Shown: piece by piece, positions 37,665 through 47,135 of the stretch
Layout of the letters: every line of letters begins with the position of its first letter
Position numbering within the stretch: the stretch's first letter is position 1
Assembly: GCF_007859075.1 (NCBI RefSeq)
Contig: NZ_VOAK01000023.1
Span: forward strand, 186,001 to 250,000
DNA length: 64,000 nt
From: Gemmobacter aquaticus
Lineage (GTDB): Bacteria; Pseudomonadota; Alphaproteobacteria; Rhodobacterales; Rhodobacteraceae
Direction of reading: 5' to 3'
The notes under the pieces: model-generated
Told to the model about the DNA's origin: nothing
Seen by the model: the letters and a program-made list of their open reading frames with translations, nothing else
The model's database searches: none
Made by a program: the position numbers and the translations under genes

Positions 37665-38501
37665 CTAAGCCCGTGCGCGTGTCAGCGGCGCCATGAATGA
37701 GGGCTGCACCGTGGGCGCCCCGAACAGGTAACCCTGCATGCAATCGATACCGATTGAACGCAGGAAGGCGGCCTCTTCGGGCGTTTCGACCGACTCGGCC
37801 ACCGCAAACATCTCGAACTGGCGTGCGATTGCAATCAGCGCGCGCGTCAGAACCTGATTGTCGGGATCACGATGGATATTGCGGATGAACTGCCCGTCGA
37901 TCTTGATGATGTCGAAGAAGAAATCCTTCAGATGACGAAATGCGGTAAACCCGGCGCCAAAGTCATCCAGCGCAAAGGCGATCCCCTCGCGCTGCAGATC
38001 ATCCATAAAGGCGCTGACAATCTCGGGGACCAGCATGGCCGAGCTTTCGGTGATTTCCAGAATCAGCCGCTCGCCAATTGTTGGTGACCTCTGCAGCCCC
38101 TTCTTCAGGATCTTCATCCAGCGCGGATATCCGATCGAGCGGGCCGACATGTTCACGGAAATCCGTATGTCAGTATGCTTTGCGAGGGTCTCGAGTCCAA
38201 GTTCCAGCGCCGCGCAGTCAATCTGTCGGCCCAGTTCCCGCTCTTCGACTGCCGCCATGAAATCGCGCGCGGGGATCGTGCGGCCGCTGACGTCCATCAG
38301 CCGGATCAAGCCTTCATGGAACAGCACCCGTTCGGGATTGCTGCCCATGACAACGGGCTGGAAGGCAAGACGAACGCGGCGTGCGCGCAGCGCGTCCTCG
38401 ACCATCGAGATGGTCTCACGGTCCTGTTCGGACACAAGGACGGCGAGCGGATTGCCCTCGCCCCCGGCGTCAGGTCGCATGCGTCTGCGTGTGATGGTCA
38501 T
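37665..38501 (-). CDS. EAL-domain cyclic-di-GMP phosphodiesterase
   Basis: The 278-residue product is an almost bare EAL domain with a short N-terminus and no GGDEF, PAS or membrane part. Residues expected for activity are present: Glu63 in EGLIRL (the EAL motif is EGL here), Asn117 in NMSAR, Glu149 in EITES, Asp179-Asp180 in DDFGAGF, Lys200 in KIDGQ, Glu236 in AESVE and Gln256 in QGYLFGAP. It therefore looks able to hydrolyse c-di-GMP. The ATG at 38501 follows a GGGGG run. Its regulator is not evident. Confidence 0.88.
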   Translation of the reverse strand: MTITRRRMRPDAGGEGNPLAVLVSEQDRETISMVEDALRARRVRLAFQPVVMGSNPERVLFHEGLIRLMDVSGRTIPARDFMAAVEERELGRQIDCAALELGLETLAKHTDIRISVNMSARSIGYPRWMKILKKGLQRSPTIGERLILEITESSAMLVPEIVSAFMDDLQREGIAFALDDFGAGFTAFRHLKDFFFDIIKIDGQFIRNIHRDPDNQVLTRALIAIARQFEMFAVAESVETPEEAAFLRSIGIDCMQGYLFGAPTVQPSFMAPLTRARA

Positions 38502-38595
38502 GTCTGCCCCCTTTTTCGGACGTCTCGACAGGCTGGCCGCAGCGGGGTAAAGAACACATGAATGTTCGCATTTAGTTCCAATTTTAGGAAAGACG

Positions 38596-39168
38596 ATGCA
38601 GACCCGATGCACGTGGTGCGGCACCGATCCGCTGTATGTCGACTATCACGATACCGAGTGGGGGGTGCCGGAACGTGACCCGCGCGCCTTGTTTGAAAAG
38701 CTGATCCTCGACGGGTTTCAGGCCGGGCTCGCCTGGATCACCATCCTGCGCAAGCGCGAGGCATTTCGCGCGGCCTTTGCCGGCTTCCAGCCCGAGGTCA
38801 TCGCCGGATGGGGCGAGGACGAGGTACAGCGCTTGCTGGCCGATCCCGGCATCGTGCGCCATCGTGGCAAGATCGAGGGCACGATTGCAGGCGCCCGCGC
38901 CTGGTTGCGGATCGAAGAGCGCGAGGGATTCTCGCCCTTCCTCTGGCGCTTTGTCGGGGACCGTCCGATCCAGAACCACCTGCGCAGCATGGCCGAGGTG
39001 CCAACCGAGACCGCCGAATCACGCGCCATGTCCAAGGCGCTGAAGGCAGAGGGGTTCAAGTTCTGCGGCCCGACCATCGTCTATGCCTTCATGCAGGCAA
39101 CCGGCATGGTGAACGACCACATGATCGATTGCCCCTGCCATGGCCGGGTTGCGACCATGGCAGGCTAG
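38596..39168 (+). CDS. tag: DNA-3-methyladenine glycosylase I
   Basis: The 190-residue product excises 3-methyladenine from alkylated DNA. The zinc-snap residues Cys5, His18, His175 and Cys179 are all in the positions known for E. coli Tag (RCTWCGTDP, YHDTEWG, NDHMIDCPCH). The body contains LFEKLILDGFQAGLAWITIL and FVGDRPIQN, and ends ATMAG. AGGAAAG precedes the start. It is convergent with the TlpA-like gene, three bases apart. Confidence 0.95.
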   Translation: MQTRCTWCGTDPLYVDYHDTEWGVPERDPRALFEKLILDGFQAGLAWITILRKREAFRAAFAGFQPEVIAGWGEDEVQRLLADPGIVRHRGKIEGTIAGARAWLRIEEREGFSPFLWRFVGDRPIQNHLRSMAEVPTETAESRAMSKALKAEGFKFCGPTIVYAFMQATGMVNDHMIDCPCHGRVATMAG

Positions 39169-39171
39169 GCC

Positions 39172-39732
39172 TTAGCGGATCAGTGCCGCGATCACGGCCT
39201 GCGCATCCGCGCTGTTCCAGTCGGCGTCGCCGATCAGGCGCCCCACCTCTTGCCCCTCGGGGTTCAGGATCACGGTCACCGGCAGGCCCGCCACACCCAT
39301 CTGCCGCGCGAGCTGCGCCTTGGGGTCGCGCAGCACCGGCAGACGGGTCACCCCGGCCTCGGCAAAGAATTCGGTGATCGCGGGCACGGCATTGCGACCG
39401 GTGGCAACAGTAACGACCGTGAAATCCTCGCCCCCCAACGCGCCTTGCAGCGCGTCGAGCGAGGGCATCTCATGCCGGCAGGGCGCGCACCATGTTGCCC
39501 AGAAGTTTACAAGCGTCCACTTGCCCTGAAACTCCGACAGGCTGCGCACCTCGTCCTGCATGCCGACCAACTCGAACTCGGGAAGCGCCTTGGGGTCCGC
39601 AAAGTTGAGCTTCTGCATTTCGCCCGCGCGCACAGCCTCGGCCGCCGCCACATCGGCCCGCGCCCCCCCTGCCCCGAGAATTGCGGCGCAGGTCATAGCC
39701 GTATAAAGAGCAGCACCACGAAAAGTCAGCAT
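39172..39732 (-). CDS. TlpA-like thioredoxin-fold thiol:disulfide oxidoreductase
   Basis: The 186-residue product has a signal sequence ([20 protein letters not shown]) and a thioredoxin fold with redox motif WCAPC (81-85) and a cis-proline loop VAGLPVTVI. TlpA-family proteins keep periplasmic cysteines reduced, for example in cytochrome c or cytochrome oxidase maturation; the client here is unknown. GGAGG lies close to the ATG at 39732. It diverges from argH with only 24 bp between start codons, so the two 5' regions must overlap. Confidence 0.88.
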   Translation of the reverse strand: MLTFRGAALYTAMTCAAILGAGGARADVAAAEAVRAGEMQKLNFADPKALPEFELVGMQDEVRSLSEFQGKWTLVNFWATWCAPCRHEMPSLDALQGALGGEDFTVVTVATGRNAVPAITEFFAEAGVTRLPVLRDPKAQLARQMGVAGLPVTVILNPEGQEVGRLIGDADWNSADAQAVIAALIR

Positions 39733-39756
39733 ATCCCCTCCAGAGGCAGGCCCAAG

Positions 39757-41181
39757 ATGAGCGCAGACGACAAGACCCAGGCCACCGCAGACGTCCCGAC
39801 ATCGGCGAATGCCATGTGGGGCGGTCGGTTCCAGACCGGGCCTGATGCCATCATGCAGGCGATCAACGCCTCCATCGGCTTCGACCAGCGGCTCTACGCA
39901 CAGGATATCGCCGGCTCGCGCGCCCATGCCGCGATGCTCGCGGCGCAGGGCATCCTGAGCCATAAAGATGCCGAGGCCATTCGGGAAGGCCTGCTCACGG
40001 TCTTGTCAGAGATCGAGGCCGGAAAGTTCGCCTTCCGGGTTGAACAGGAAGACATCCATATGGCCGTCGAAAGCCGGCTGACCGAGATCGTCGGCGAGGC
40101 GGGCAAGCGTCTGCATACGGCGCGGTCGCGCAATGATCAGGTCGCAGTCGATTTCCGTCTCTGGGTGCGCGCGCAATGTGACGCGGCGATCGACGGCATC
40201 ACCGCCCTGATGCGCGCCTTCCTGAAACAGGCGGACCTGGGCGCCGACTGGATCATGCCGGGCTTCACCCACCTTCAGACCGCCCAGCCTGTTACCTGGG
40301 GTCATCACATGCTGGCCTATGTCGAGATGCTGGCGCGCGACCGGTCACGCTTTGAAGACGCGCGGCGCCGGATGAACGAATGCCCGCTGGGCGCTGCGGC
40401 GTTGGCCGGGACCTCGTTCCCCATCGACCGCCATGCCACGGCAAAGGCCCTCGGCTTTGACAGACCGACGGCCAACAGCCTCGACAGCGTCTCGGATCGC
40501 GATTTCGCGCTGGAGTTTCTCTCGGCCTCGTCGATCTGCGCGATGCACCTGTCGCGCTTTGCCGAAGAGCTGGTGATCTGGTCCAGTGCGCAGTTCCGTT
40601 TCGTGCGCCTTTCCGATAAGTGGACGACCGGCAGCTCGATCATGCCGCAGAAGAAGAACCCCGACGCGGCGGAACTTCTGCGTGCAAAGCTGGGTCGCAT
40701 CATGGGGGCAACCGTGGCGCTGTTCACCGTGATGAAGGGGCTGGCGCTGACCTATTCCAAGGACATGCAAGAAGACAAGGAACAGGTCTTTGATGCCGCC
40801 GACACCCTGATGCTGGGGCTTGCAGCGATGACCGGCATGGTCAGCGACATGGAGGCGCAGGTGGCGAACCTGCGCGCGGCCGCCGCCAGCGGCTTTTCCA
40901 CCGCGACCGATCTCGCCGACTGGCTGGTGCGCGAACTGGGCCTGCCCTTCCGCGAGGCCCACCACGTCACCGGCACGCTCGTCGGCATGGCCGAGAAGAA
41001 GGGCTGCGATCTGCCCGAACTCACACTGGCCGAGATGCAGTCGGTTCACAGCGGAATCCGGCAAGATGTCTTTGATGTTCTGGGCGTCGAGAATTCCGTG
41101 AACTCACGCCGGTCCTATGGCGGAACTTCGCCGGTGCAGGTCCGGGCGCAGATTGCGCTCTGGCAGGACCGTCTGGCCTGA
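39757..41181 (+). CDS. argH: argininosuccinate lyase
   Basis: The 474-residue product cleaves argininosuccinate to arginine and fumarate. The N-terminal [20 protein letters not shown], the [10 protein letters not shown] block and the family signature [12 protein letters not shown] are intact. The ATG at 39757 is chosen because the homologous WGGRF begins 20 codons later, with a short polar lead. It is followed by two tiny lipoprotein genes and lysA, a common order in this group. Confidence 0.96.
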   Translation: MSADDKTQATADVPTSANAMWGGRFQTGPDAIMQAINASIGFDQRLYAQDIAGSRAHAAMLAAQGILSHKDAEAIREGLLTVLSEIEAGKFAFRVEQEDIHMAVESRLTEIVGEAGKRLHTARSRNDQVAVDFRLWVRAQCDAAIDGITALMRAFLKQADLGADWIMPGFTHLQTAQPVTWGHHMLAYVEMLARDRSRFEDARRRMNECPLGAAALAGTSFPIDRHATAKALGFDRPTANSLDSVSDRDFALEFLSASSICAMHLSRFAEELVIWSSAQFRFVRLSDKWTTGSSIMPQKKNPDAAELLRAKLGRIMGATVALFTVMKGLALTYSKDMQEDKEQVFDAADTLMLGLAAMTGMVSDMEAQVANLRAAAASGFSTATDLADWLVRELGLPFREAHHVTGTLVGMAEKKGCDLPELTLAEMQSVHSGIRQDVFDVLGVENSVNSRRSYGGTSPVQVRAQIALWQDRLA

Positions 41182-41237
41182 TGCAGCGTGATCGCGCGGC
41201 CCGACGTCGGGCCGCGCCCGTAGACCGAGGTATTGCG

Positions 41238-41372
41238 ATGCGATTGATTTTCCCCTTGACCCTGCTTGGCCTGCTTGCCGCCTGTGGCGCCGATGGCGCG
41301 CCCGAGGCCCCTGCAGCACCCGGTATCACCATCTCCGGCGATGCCCGCGCCGGGGTCGTTGGAACCATGTGA
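41238..41372 (+). CDS. very small lipoprotein, possibly LptM-like
   Basis: The 44-residue product MRLIFPLTLLGLLAACGADG has a clear lipobox (LAAC, Cys16) and a tail of Gly/Ala/Pro. Small lipoproteins with CGxxG after the lipobox commonly sit beside lysA in proteobacteria, and the E. coli relative LptM assists maturation of the LptDE lipopolysaccharide translocon. The similarity here is only in the signal, lipobox and gene order, so the assignment is tentative. Its stop overlaps the next ATG by one base. Confidence 0.6.
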   Translation: MRLIFPLTLLGLLAACGADGAPEAPAAPGITISGDARAGVVGTM

Positions 41373-41581
41373 TGCGCGTCCGTTGGCTGCTGGCCATTCT
41401 GGCGCTTGGTGCCTGCGCACAGCCGCCAGAAACCAACGTGGGGGTGGTGGCGTCGGGAAATGACATCTCGGTGGTGCCAACCGTATCAACCAATGTGGGC
41501 GGCGTCCGCATTGGGGCGAACCCCTATGGCGCGCGCATCGGCACCAGCATCTACGGGGTTGGCGTGGGGATCGGCCTCTGA
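41372..41581 (+). CDS. small glycine-rich lipoprotein
   Basis: The 69-residue product MRVRWLLAILALGACAQPP has a lipobox LGAC (Cys15) followed by a short Gly/Val/Ile-rich segment (NPYGARIGTSIYGVGVGIGL). It is coupled to the preceding tiny lipoprotein (TGATG). No function is known to me; the glycine-rich repetitive end suggests membrane or surface association. Confidence 0.7.
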   Translation: MRVRWLLAILALGACAQPPETNVGVVASGNDISVVPTVSTNVGGVRIGANPYGARIGTSIYGVGVGIGL

Positions 41582-41654
41582 TCGCCGGGCTTGCCGATTG
41601 CGGCGCGGCAAGGTTCTGCTATAGCGCGAGAAACCGCGCGCGAGGGGCTGCTTC

Positions 41655-42920
41655 ATGGACCACTTCATCTATCGCAACGGCGGCCTGCATGCCGAGGGGG
41701 TGCCGCTGGCCGAAATCGCAGCCAGCGTGGGCACGCCCTTCTACTGCTATTCGACCGCGACCCTGACGCGCCACTACCAACTGTTCAAGGAAGCGCTCTC
41801 GCCCCTGCCCAATCTGGTCTGCTTTGCCATCAAGTCGTTGTCGAACGTGGCAGTACTCAAGGTGCTTGGTGATCTGGGTGCGGGCATGGATGTGGTCTCG
41901 GTGGGGGAATACCTGCGCGCCCGCGCCGCAGGGGTACCGGGCGACCGCATCGTCTTTTCCGGCGTCGGCAAGACGCGCGAGGAAATGCGCGTGGCACTGG
42001 AAGGCGGTATCCGCCAGTTCAACGTGGAAAGCGAGCCCGAGATGCGGGCGCTGTCTGATGTGGCGCAATCGCTGGGCCTGCGCGCGCCCATCGCCGTGCG
42101 GGTGAACCCCGACGTAGATGCGCGCACCCATGCCAAGATCGCCACCGGCAAGAGCGAGAACAAGTTCGGCATCCCGATTGCCCGCGCCCGTGAGGTCTAT
42201 GCCGAAGCCGCGCGCCTGCCGGGGCTGGAGGTCGTGGGCATCGATGTCCATATCGGCAGCCAGTTGGTGGAGCTTGAGCCCTTTGAGCAGGCCTTCCGCA
42301 AGGTTGCCGAACTGACCGAGACCTTGCGCGCCGACGGGCACGACATCCGCCGGCTCGATCTGGGCGGCGGCCTTGGCATCCCCTATGCCCGCTCGAACGA
42401 AGCCCCGCCGCTGCCACTCGACTACGGCGCGATGGTCAAACGCACGCTGGGTCATCTGGGATGCGAGATCGAGATCGAGCCGGGGCGGCTCATCTCGGGC
42501 AACTCCGGCGTTCTGGTCAGCCGCGTTATCTATGTGAAGAACGGCGAAGGGCGCGACTTCCTGATTCTCGATGCCGCGATGAACGATCTGGTCCGGCCGG
42601 CGATGTATGATGCCCATCACGATATCATCCCGCTGGCCGAACCCGCTGCCGGAAGCCCGACCCAGCCTTTTGATGTGGTAGGCCCGGTTTGCGAAACCGG
42701 CGACACCTTCGCCAAGGGGCGCGAGCTTCCGCTGGTGGCCGAGGGCGATCTGGTGGCTTTCCGCTCGGCCGGGGCCTATGGCGCGGTCATGTCGAACGAA
42801 TACAACACACGCCCCCTTGTGCCCGAAGTGCTTGTGAGGGACGATCACTTCGCCGTCATCCGGGCGCGGCCCAGCTATGACGAGATCTTGAAGCGGGATA
42901 TCATCCCTGAGTGGCTGTAA
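41655..42920 (+). CDS. lysA: diaminopimelate decarboxylase
   Basis: The 421-residue PLP enzyme decarboxylates meso-diaminopimelate to lysine. Lys60 in CFAIKSLSN binds PLP. The glycine-rich phosphate loop LGGGLGIPY, the substrate-binding EPGRLIS and the active-site GPVCETGDTF with its catalytic Cys are present. GAGGGG precedes the ATG. The final codons overlap a possible GTG start of the next gene. Confidence 0.96.
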   Translation: MDHFIYRNGGLHAEGVPLAEIAASVGTPFYCYSTATLTRHYQLFKEALSPLPNLVCFAIKSLSNVAVLKVLGDLGAGMDVVSVGEYLRARAAGVPGDRIVFSGVGKTREEMRVALEGGIRQFNVESEPEMRALSDVAQSLGLRAPIAVRVNPDVDARTHAKIATGKSENKFGIPIARAREVYAEAARLPGLEVVGIDVHIGSQLVELEPFEQAFRKVAELTETLRADGHDIRRLDLGGGLGIPYARSNEAPPLPLDYGAMVKRTLGHLGCEIEIEPGRLISGNSGVLVSRVIYVKNGEGRDFLILDAAMNDLVRPAMYDAHHDIIPLAEPAAGSPTQPFDVVGPVCETGDTFAKGRELPLVAEGDLVAFRSAGAYGAVMSNEYNTRPLVPEVLVRDDHFAVIRARPSYDEILKRDIIPEWL

Positions 42921-45451
42921 CCCGCGCAGCCGGAAACGCGACGGAGGGCATGGAACCGACCTCGACCCCCGAAGTTCTGCATCGCATCCGTTGGCCCCTG
43001 CGGCTGACGTGGGCGGGACTTTGGGCCGAACGGTTGTCGCGAGCCTTCTGGCCCCTGTGGACCGTGATTCTGGTAGGGCTCTCGTTCCTCTCCTTCGGCA
43101 TTCAGGATATGCTGCCGCTTGAAGTGGCCTGGGGTGGGCTGGTGGCGCTGCTTGTTGCCGCGATCGCGTCGCTGGTGCTTGGCGCGCGGCGCTTCCGGAT
43201 GCCCCGCAGGGTCGAGGCGCTGGCGCGGCTCGATGCCTCGATGCCGGGCCAGCCGATTTCGGCACTGGCAGATGATCAGGCGATCGGCAGCAGTGACCCC
43301 GCCTCGGTCGCGGTATGGCAGGCGCATCGGGCGCGCATGGCCGCACGGGCACGCGCGGCACAGGCGGTAAAGCCCGATCTGCAACTGTCGATCCGCGATG
43401 TCTTTGGGCTGCGCTATATGGCGCTGACCATGCTGGTGCTTGCGTTGATGTTCGGCTCACTCTGGCGGGTCGCCAGTGTCAGTGGCCTGGCGCCTGGCGC
43501 GGCCGAGGCCATGATGAATGGCCCGACATGGGAGGGCTGGGCGCAGCCGCCGCTCCACACTGGCAAGCCAGCGCTCTATCTGAACGACATCCCCGAAGGC
43601 ACGCTGGAATTGCCGCAGGGCACGCGGATTCAGGTGCGGCTCTACGGCCCCGTCGGCTCGCTGACCCTGTCGGAAACCGTATCGGGCGCGACCACGCCGC
43701 CACCTGCGTCTGATCTGTCGCAGAACTTCGAGGTGATGCAGAGCGGCGCCGTCACCATCAGCGGCACAGGCGGGCGCGAGTGGCGCATCGTTGCGCTGCG
43801 CGATGCGGCCCCGCGCGTGGCGGTCCTGCGCGAGATCAGCCGCGAGCGCGATGGCCGCATGAAGATGCCCTTCTCGGCCGAGGATGACCATGGCATCACC
43901 GGCGGCACCGCGACCGTAACGCTGGACCTTGCACAGGTTGATCGCCGTTTCGGGCTGACGATTGACCCGGAACCGCGCGAACCCCTTGTGATCGACCTGC
44001 CGCTGCCGATCAGCGGCAATCGCGCAAAGTTCGAGGCCGCGCTGGAAGAGGATCTCTCTCAGCATCCTTTCGCCAACCTGCCCGTGCAGGTGCGTCTCGA
44101 CGTCAACGACGCACTTGGCCAGACCGGTCAGTCCGAGCTGATGGCGACGATCCTGCCGGGCAAGCGGTTCTTCGATCCGCTGGCGGCAGCCATCATCGAG
44201 ATGCGTCGTGACCTCTTGTGGAACCGTGCCAATGCCCCTCGTGCGGCGCAGATCCTGCATGCGGTCACCCATCTGCCCGATGATCTGATCCGCGACGAAA
44301 AGACCTTCGAGCGACTGAAGGCGGCGATGGCCACGCTCAGCGCCTCGGCCTCAACCCTTAGCGTCGAGCAGCGTGACGCATTGGCGGTCGAGCTATGGGA
44401 GATTGCGCTTCTGGTCGAAGAGGGTGATCTGGCGTCCGCCCGCGAGCGGTTGCAGCGCGCGCAGGAGCGGTTGAACGAGGCCATCCGCAATGGCGCCGAT
44501 CCGTCAGAGATTCAGGAGTTGATGGACGAGTTGCGCGAGGCGACCCGCGACTACATGCAACTTCTGGCGGAAGAGGCCGAACGCAACCCCGATGGGGACA
44601 GCGCCCAGGCGGGCGAGCAGATGGAGATTACCGGCGACCAGATCCAGAAGATGATGGACGAGATCCAGCGCCTGATGGAAGAGGGCAAGATGGCCGAGGC
44701 CGCGCAGGCCATGGCGATGCTTCAGCAGTTGCTGGAAAACCTGCAGATGACCGAGGGCCAGGGTGGCTCGGGCGGGCCGCAGATGCCGGGTATGAAGGGC
44801 CTTCAGGATACGCTGCGCGACCAGCAAGGCCTGTCGGATGAGGCTTTCCGCGAATTGCAGCAGGGCGATGGCGAACAGGGTCAGCCGGGCGAACAGCAGG
44901 ACGGCCAGAATGGCGAACAACAGGGTGAAGGCGGTGAGGGCCAGGACGGTGGCTCATTGGCCGACCGCCAGCAGGCGCTGCGGGACCGACTGGATGGGCT
45001 GAGCCGCGGGCCCCTGCCCGGCCCCGGCACCGAACAGGGCGACGCGGGGCGCGACTCGTTGAACGAGGCCGAACGTCAGATGCGCGAGGCTGAGCGTGCC
45101 CTGCGCGAGGGTGATCTCTCTGGCGCGCTGGACCGTCAGGCCGAGGCCATGGACCGGATGCGCGACGGTATGCGCGCACTGAACGAGGCGCAGTCGCAGC
45201 AAGATCGGCAGACCCAGGGCGAGAGCGGCGCGCAGGATGGCGGCAATGGCGCGTCCGAAGCCGGTCGTGACCCGCTGGGCCGCGAAACGGGTAATGCCGG
45301 GCGGATTGGATCGGACCGAAATCTGCTGCAAGGGCAGGATATCCAGCGCCGCGCGCAGGATCTGCTGGACGAAATCCGTCGACGCGCAGGTGAACAGCAA
45401 CGCGCCGACAACGAGCGGGATTACCTGAAGCGGCTGCTTGACCTGTTCTAG
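42911..45451 (+). CDS. TIGR02302/DUF4175 large membrane protein
   Basis: The protein of up to 846 residues has three N-terminal hydrophobic spans (about 47-65, 72-90 and 168-187). A beta-rich region follows, then a long helical part, and finally a Gln/Gly/Glu-rich low-complexity region (about 635-680) with heptad-like helices at the end. The layout matches the TIGR02302 (DUF4175) family found in alphaproteobacteria next to lysA; its function is unknown. Two starts are possible: GTG at 42911 overlapping lysA, or ATG at 42950 with GGAGGG only two bases upstream. The 45451 end is 6 bp from the convergent gene. Confidence 0.85.
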   Translation: MAVTRAAGNATEGMEPTSTPEVLHRIRWPLRLTWAGLWAERLSRAFWPLWTVILVGLSFLSFGIQDMLPLEVAWGGLVALLVAAIASLVLGARRFRMPRRVEALARLDASMPGQPISALADDQAIGSSDPASVAVWQAHRARMAARARAAQAVKPDLQLSIRDVFGLRYMALTMLVLALMFGSLWRVASVSGLAPGAAEAMMNGPTWEGWAQPPLHTGKPALYLNDIPEGTLELPQGTRIQVRLYGPVGSLTLSETVSGATTPPPASDLSQNFEVMQSGAVTISGTGGREWRIVALRDAAPRVAVLREISRERDGRMKMPFSAEDDHGITGGTATVTLDLAQVDRRFGLTIDPEPREPLVIDLPLPISGNRAKFEAALEEDLSQHPFANLPVQVRLDVNDALGQTGQSELMATILPGKRFFDPLAAAIIEMRRDLLWNRANAPRAAQILHAVTHLPDDLIRDEKTFERLKAAMATLSASASTLSVEQRDALAVELWEIALLVEEGDLASARERLQRAQERLNEAIRNGADPSEIQELMDELREATRDYMQLLAEEAERNPDGDSAQAGEQMEITGDQIQKMMDEIQRLMEEGKMAEAAQAMAMLQQLLENLQMTEGQGGSGGPQMPGMKGLQDTLRDQQGLSDEAFRELQQGDGEQGQPGEQQDGQNGEQQGEGGEGQDGGSLADRQQALRDRLDGLSRGPLPGPGTEQGDAGRDSLNEAERQMREAERALREGDLSGALDRQAEAMDRMRDGMRALNEAQSQQDRQTQGESGAQDGGNGASEAGRDPLGRETGNAGRIGSDRNLLQGQDIQRRAQDLLDEIRRRAGEQQRADNERDYLKRLLDLF

Positions 45452-45457
45452 CTGGTC

Positions 45458-46294
45458 TCAGCCCTGAATCGCGGCAATCGCCCGCTGCATCAGCGCATCC
45501 AGCTTCAACCGCAGCACATCGACCTGCCCGACATAGGCCGTCATCGCGGGCTCAGCCGCAGGAAAGCGCTGCACGATGCGCGGCGCCGTCACATAGGCGG
45601 CAAGCGCCAGAATGCCCAGAAGAAGCGCGAACATGAAGCCCCGGCGGAAGCCGCCCGAACGGCGCGGCTCTGCCGTCGCATAGGCAGCGCCATGTGACGG
45701 ATCATGGGCGGGGCTCAGGGTCGAGTTGATCTCTTCGATGTCGGGTAGAAGCTCACGCCCCTTGCCCGGACGCTCGGTCGCCTCCTCTACCGCCTCCACG
45801 TCATCCGGCTCGGGCTCGGGCGCCCGAACAACGATCCGTCGGACGGCGGCAGCGGCAGCCGGTGGTGCGGCGGGTGCTGAAAGCGGAAATTCTTCCTGCA
45901 CCTCAAGCGAGGGGCGCTCGGTTTCGCGTGCGCGGGCCTCGCGCTCAGCCTCTTCGCGCAGGACAGCCATGACCGACTCGTCCAGACTGCGCGAGGCGGC
46001 GGCCGGACGGGCGGGCGCTTCGGGCGCGGGTGGCGGCGCTTCTTCCGACACGACCTCAGTCACGTCTTCCGGCAGCGGCGGATCAAAGCGGGCGATCGGC
46101 GGTTCAGGCACGGGATCGGGTTGGCGTTCGGGCGCAGCCATGACCGAAGCTGCGGGCGCGGACGACTGGGCAGAGGCGTGCTGCTGGAACCATGTGTGAC
46201 CGCAGGCAGAGCACTGCACATCCCGGCCAGCTTCGGGGATTGCACTCTCGGCAACCTCGTATTGCGCATCGCAATTGGGGCAAATCAGTCGCAT
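45458..46294 (-). CDS. zinc-ribbon (MJ0042-type) membrane protein
   Basis: The 278-residue product begins MRLICPNCDAQYEVAESAIP and has paired cysteines at 5, 8, 28 and 31, the MJ0042-type zinc ribbon. A long Pro/Ala/Glu-rich linker follows, then one transmembrane helix at about 219-238 and a short periplasmic tail. The ATG at 46294 (GGGAG upstream) is preferred to a GTG two codons earlier. It diverges from ftsE and may be linked to envelope or division function, but no role is known. Confidence 0.8.
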   Translation of the reverse strand: MRLICPNCDAQYEVAESAIPEAGRDVQCSACGHTWFQQHASAQSSAPAASVMAAPERQPDPVPEPPIARFDPPLPEDVTEVVSEEAPPPAPEAPARPAAASRSLDESVMAVLREEAEREARARETERPSLEVQEEFPLSAPAAPPAAAAAVRRIVVRAPEPEPDDVEAVEEATERPGKGRELLPDIEEINSTLSPAHDPSHGAAYATAEPRRSGGFRRGFMFALLLGILALAAYVTAPRIVQRFPAAEPAMTAYVGQVDVLRLKLDALMQRAIAAIQG

Positions 46295-46463
46295 GAGCAC
46301 CGCTCCCGCCGTTCATCGGCTTGTTTCTTTCGTCTTTCTAGCAACGAAGTGCCTTGCCTCCAAGCATTTTACCCGTAGCGAATCGCACTTTTGCAACCCT
46401 GTTGCCGTTGAATCCTACGCGTTTCCGGGCGATTGTGCGCCGCGTCTTTGGAAGGGTCGAAGC

Positions 46464-47135
46464 GTGATTGCATTCGAAAATGTCGCCTACAGCTATGGCG
46501 GAGGAGAGCTCTTGTCAGAGATCTCGCTCAAGCTGGCACCTGGGTCGTTTCATTTCCTCACTGGGCCTTCGGGCGCGGGGAAATCAACGTTCCTGAAACT
46601 GTGCTACGCCGAACTTCTGCCCACAGCAGGGCATGTCACGATCTTTGACCGCGAGGTGAAGGGTCTCTCGCGCGACGAGGTCGCCGACATCCGCCGCCGC
46701 ATCGGCGTCGTGCATCAGGATTGCCGCTTTCTCGACCACCTGCCGCTCGCCGCCAATGTCACGTTGCCGCTGACGGTCTCTGACCGCGAGGTCAGCAACG
46801 ACGATCTGGGCGATCTGTTGTCCTGGGTTGGCCTCAGGCATCTGGCCGATGCGCTGCCCCCGTCGCTATCAGGGGGCGAACGGCAAAGGGCCGCTCTGGC
46901 CCGCGCCGTCATCATGGACCCGGAGATCATTCTTGCGGACGAGCCGACCGGCAACCTCGACTGGGACATGTCGATGCGGCTTCTGCAACTGCTTGCGGAA
47001 TTGAACCGGATGGGCAAGACCATCGTGATGGCAACGCACGACCTGAACCTGATCCGTCAATCGAAGACCATGGTCGCAGCCCGCGTGCTGCGCATCCGGA
47101 ACCGCCGTGTACAACTTGCGGGGGCGGACCTCTGA
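46464..47135 (+). CDS. ftsE: cell division ATP-binding protein FtsE
   Basis: The 223-residue ABC ATPase has Walker A GPSGAGKS (34-41), signature LSGGERQRAALARA and Walker B ILADEPTG. With FtsX it activates peptidoglycan hydrolases at the septum. The start is GTG at 46464 with GGAAGG eight bases upstream; the family begins at this VIAFENV block. The stop overlaps the ftsX ATG. Confidence 0.94.
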   Translation: MIAFENVAYSYGGGELLSEISLKLAPGSFHFLTGPSGAGKSTFLKLCYAELLPTAGHVTIFDREVKGLSRDEVADIRRRIGVVHQDCRFLDHLPLAANVTLPLTVSDREVSNDDLGDLLSWVGLRHLADALPPSLSGGERQRAALARAVIMDPEIILADEPTGNLDWDMSMRLLQLLAELNRMGKTIVMATHDLNLIRQSKTMVAARVLRIRNRRVQLAGADL

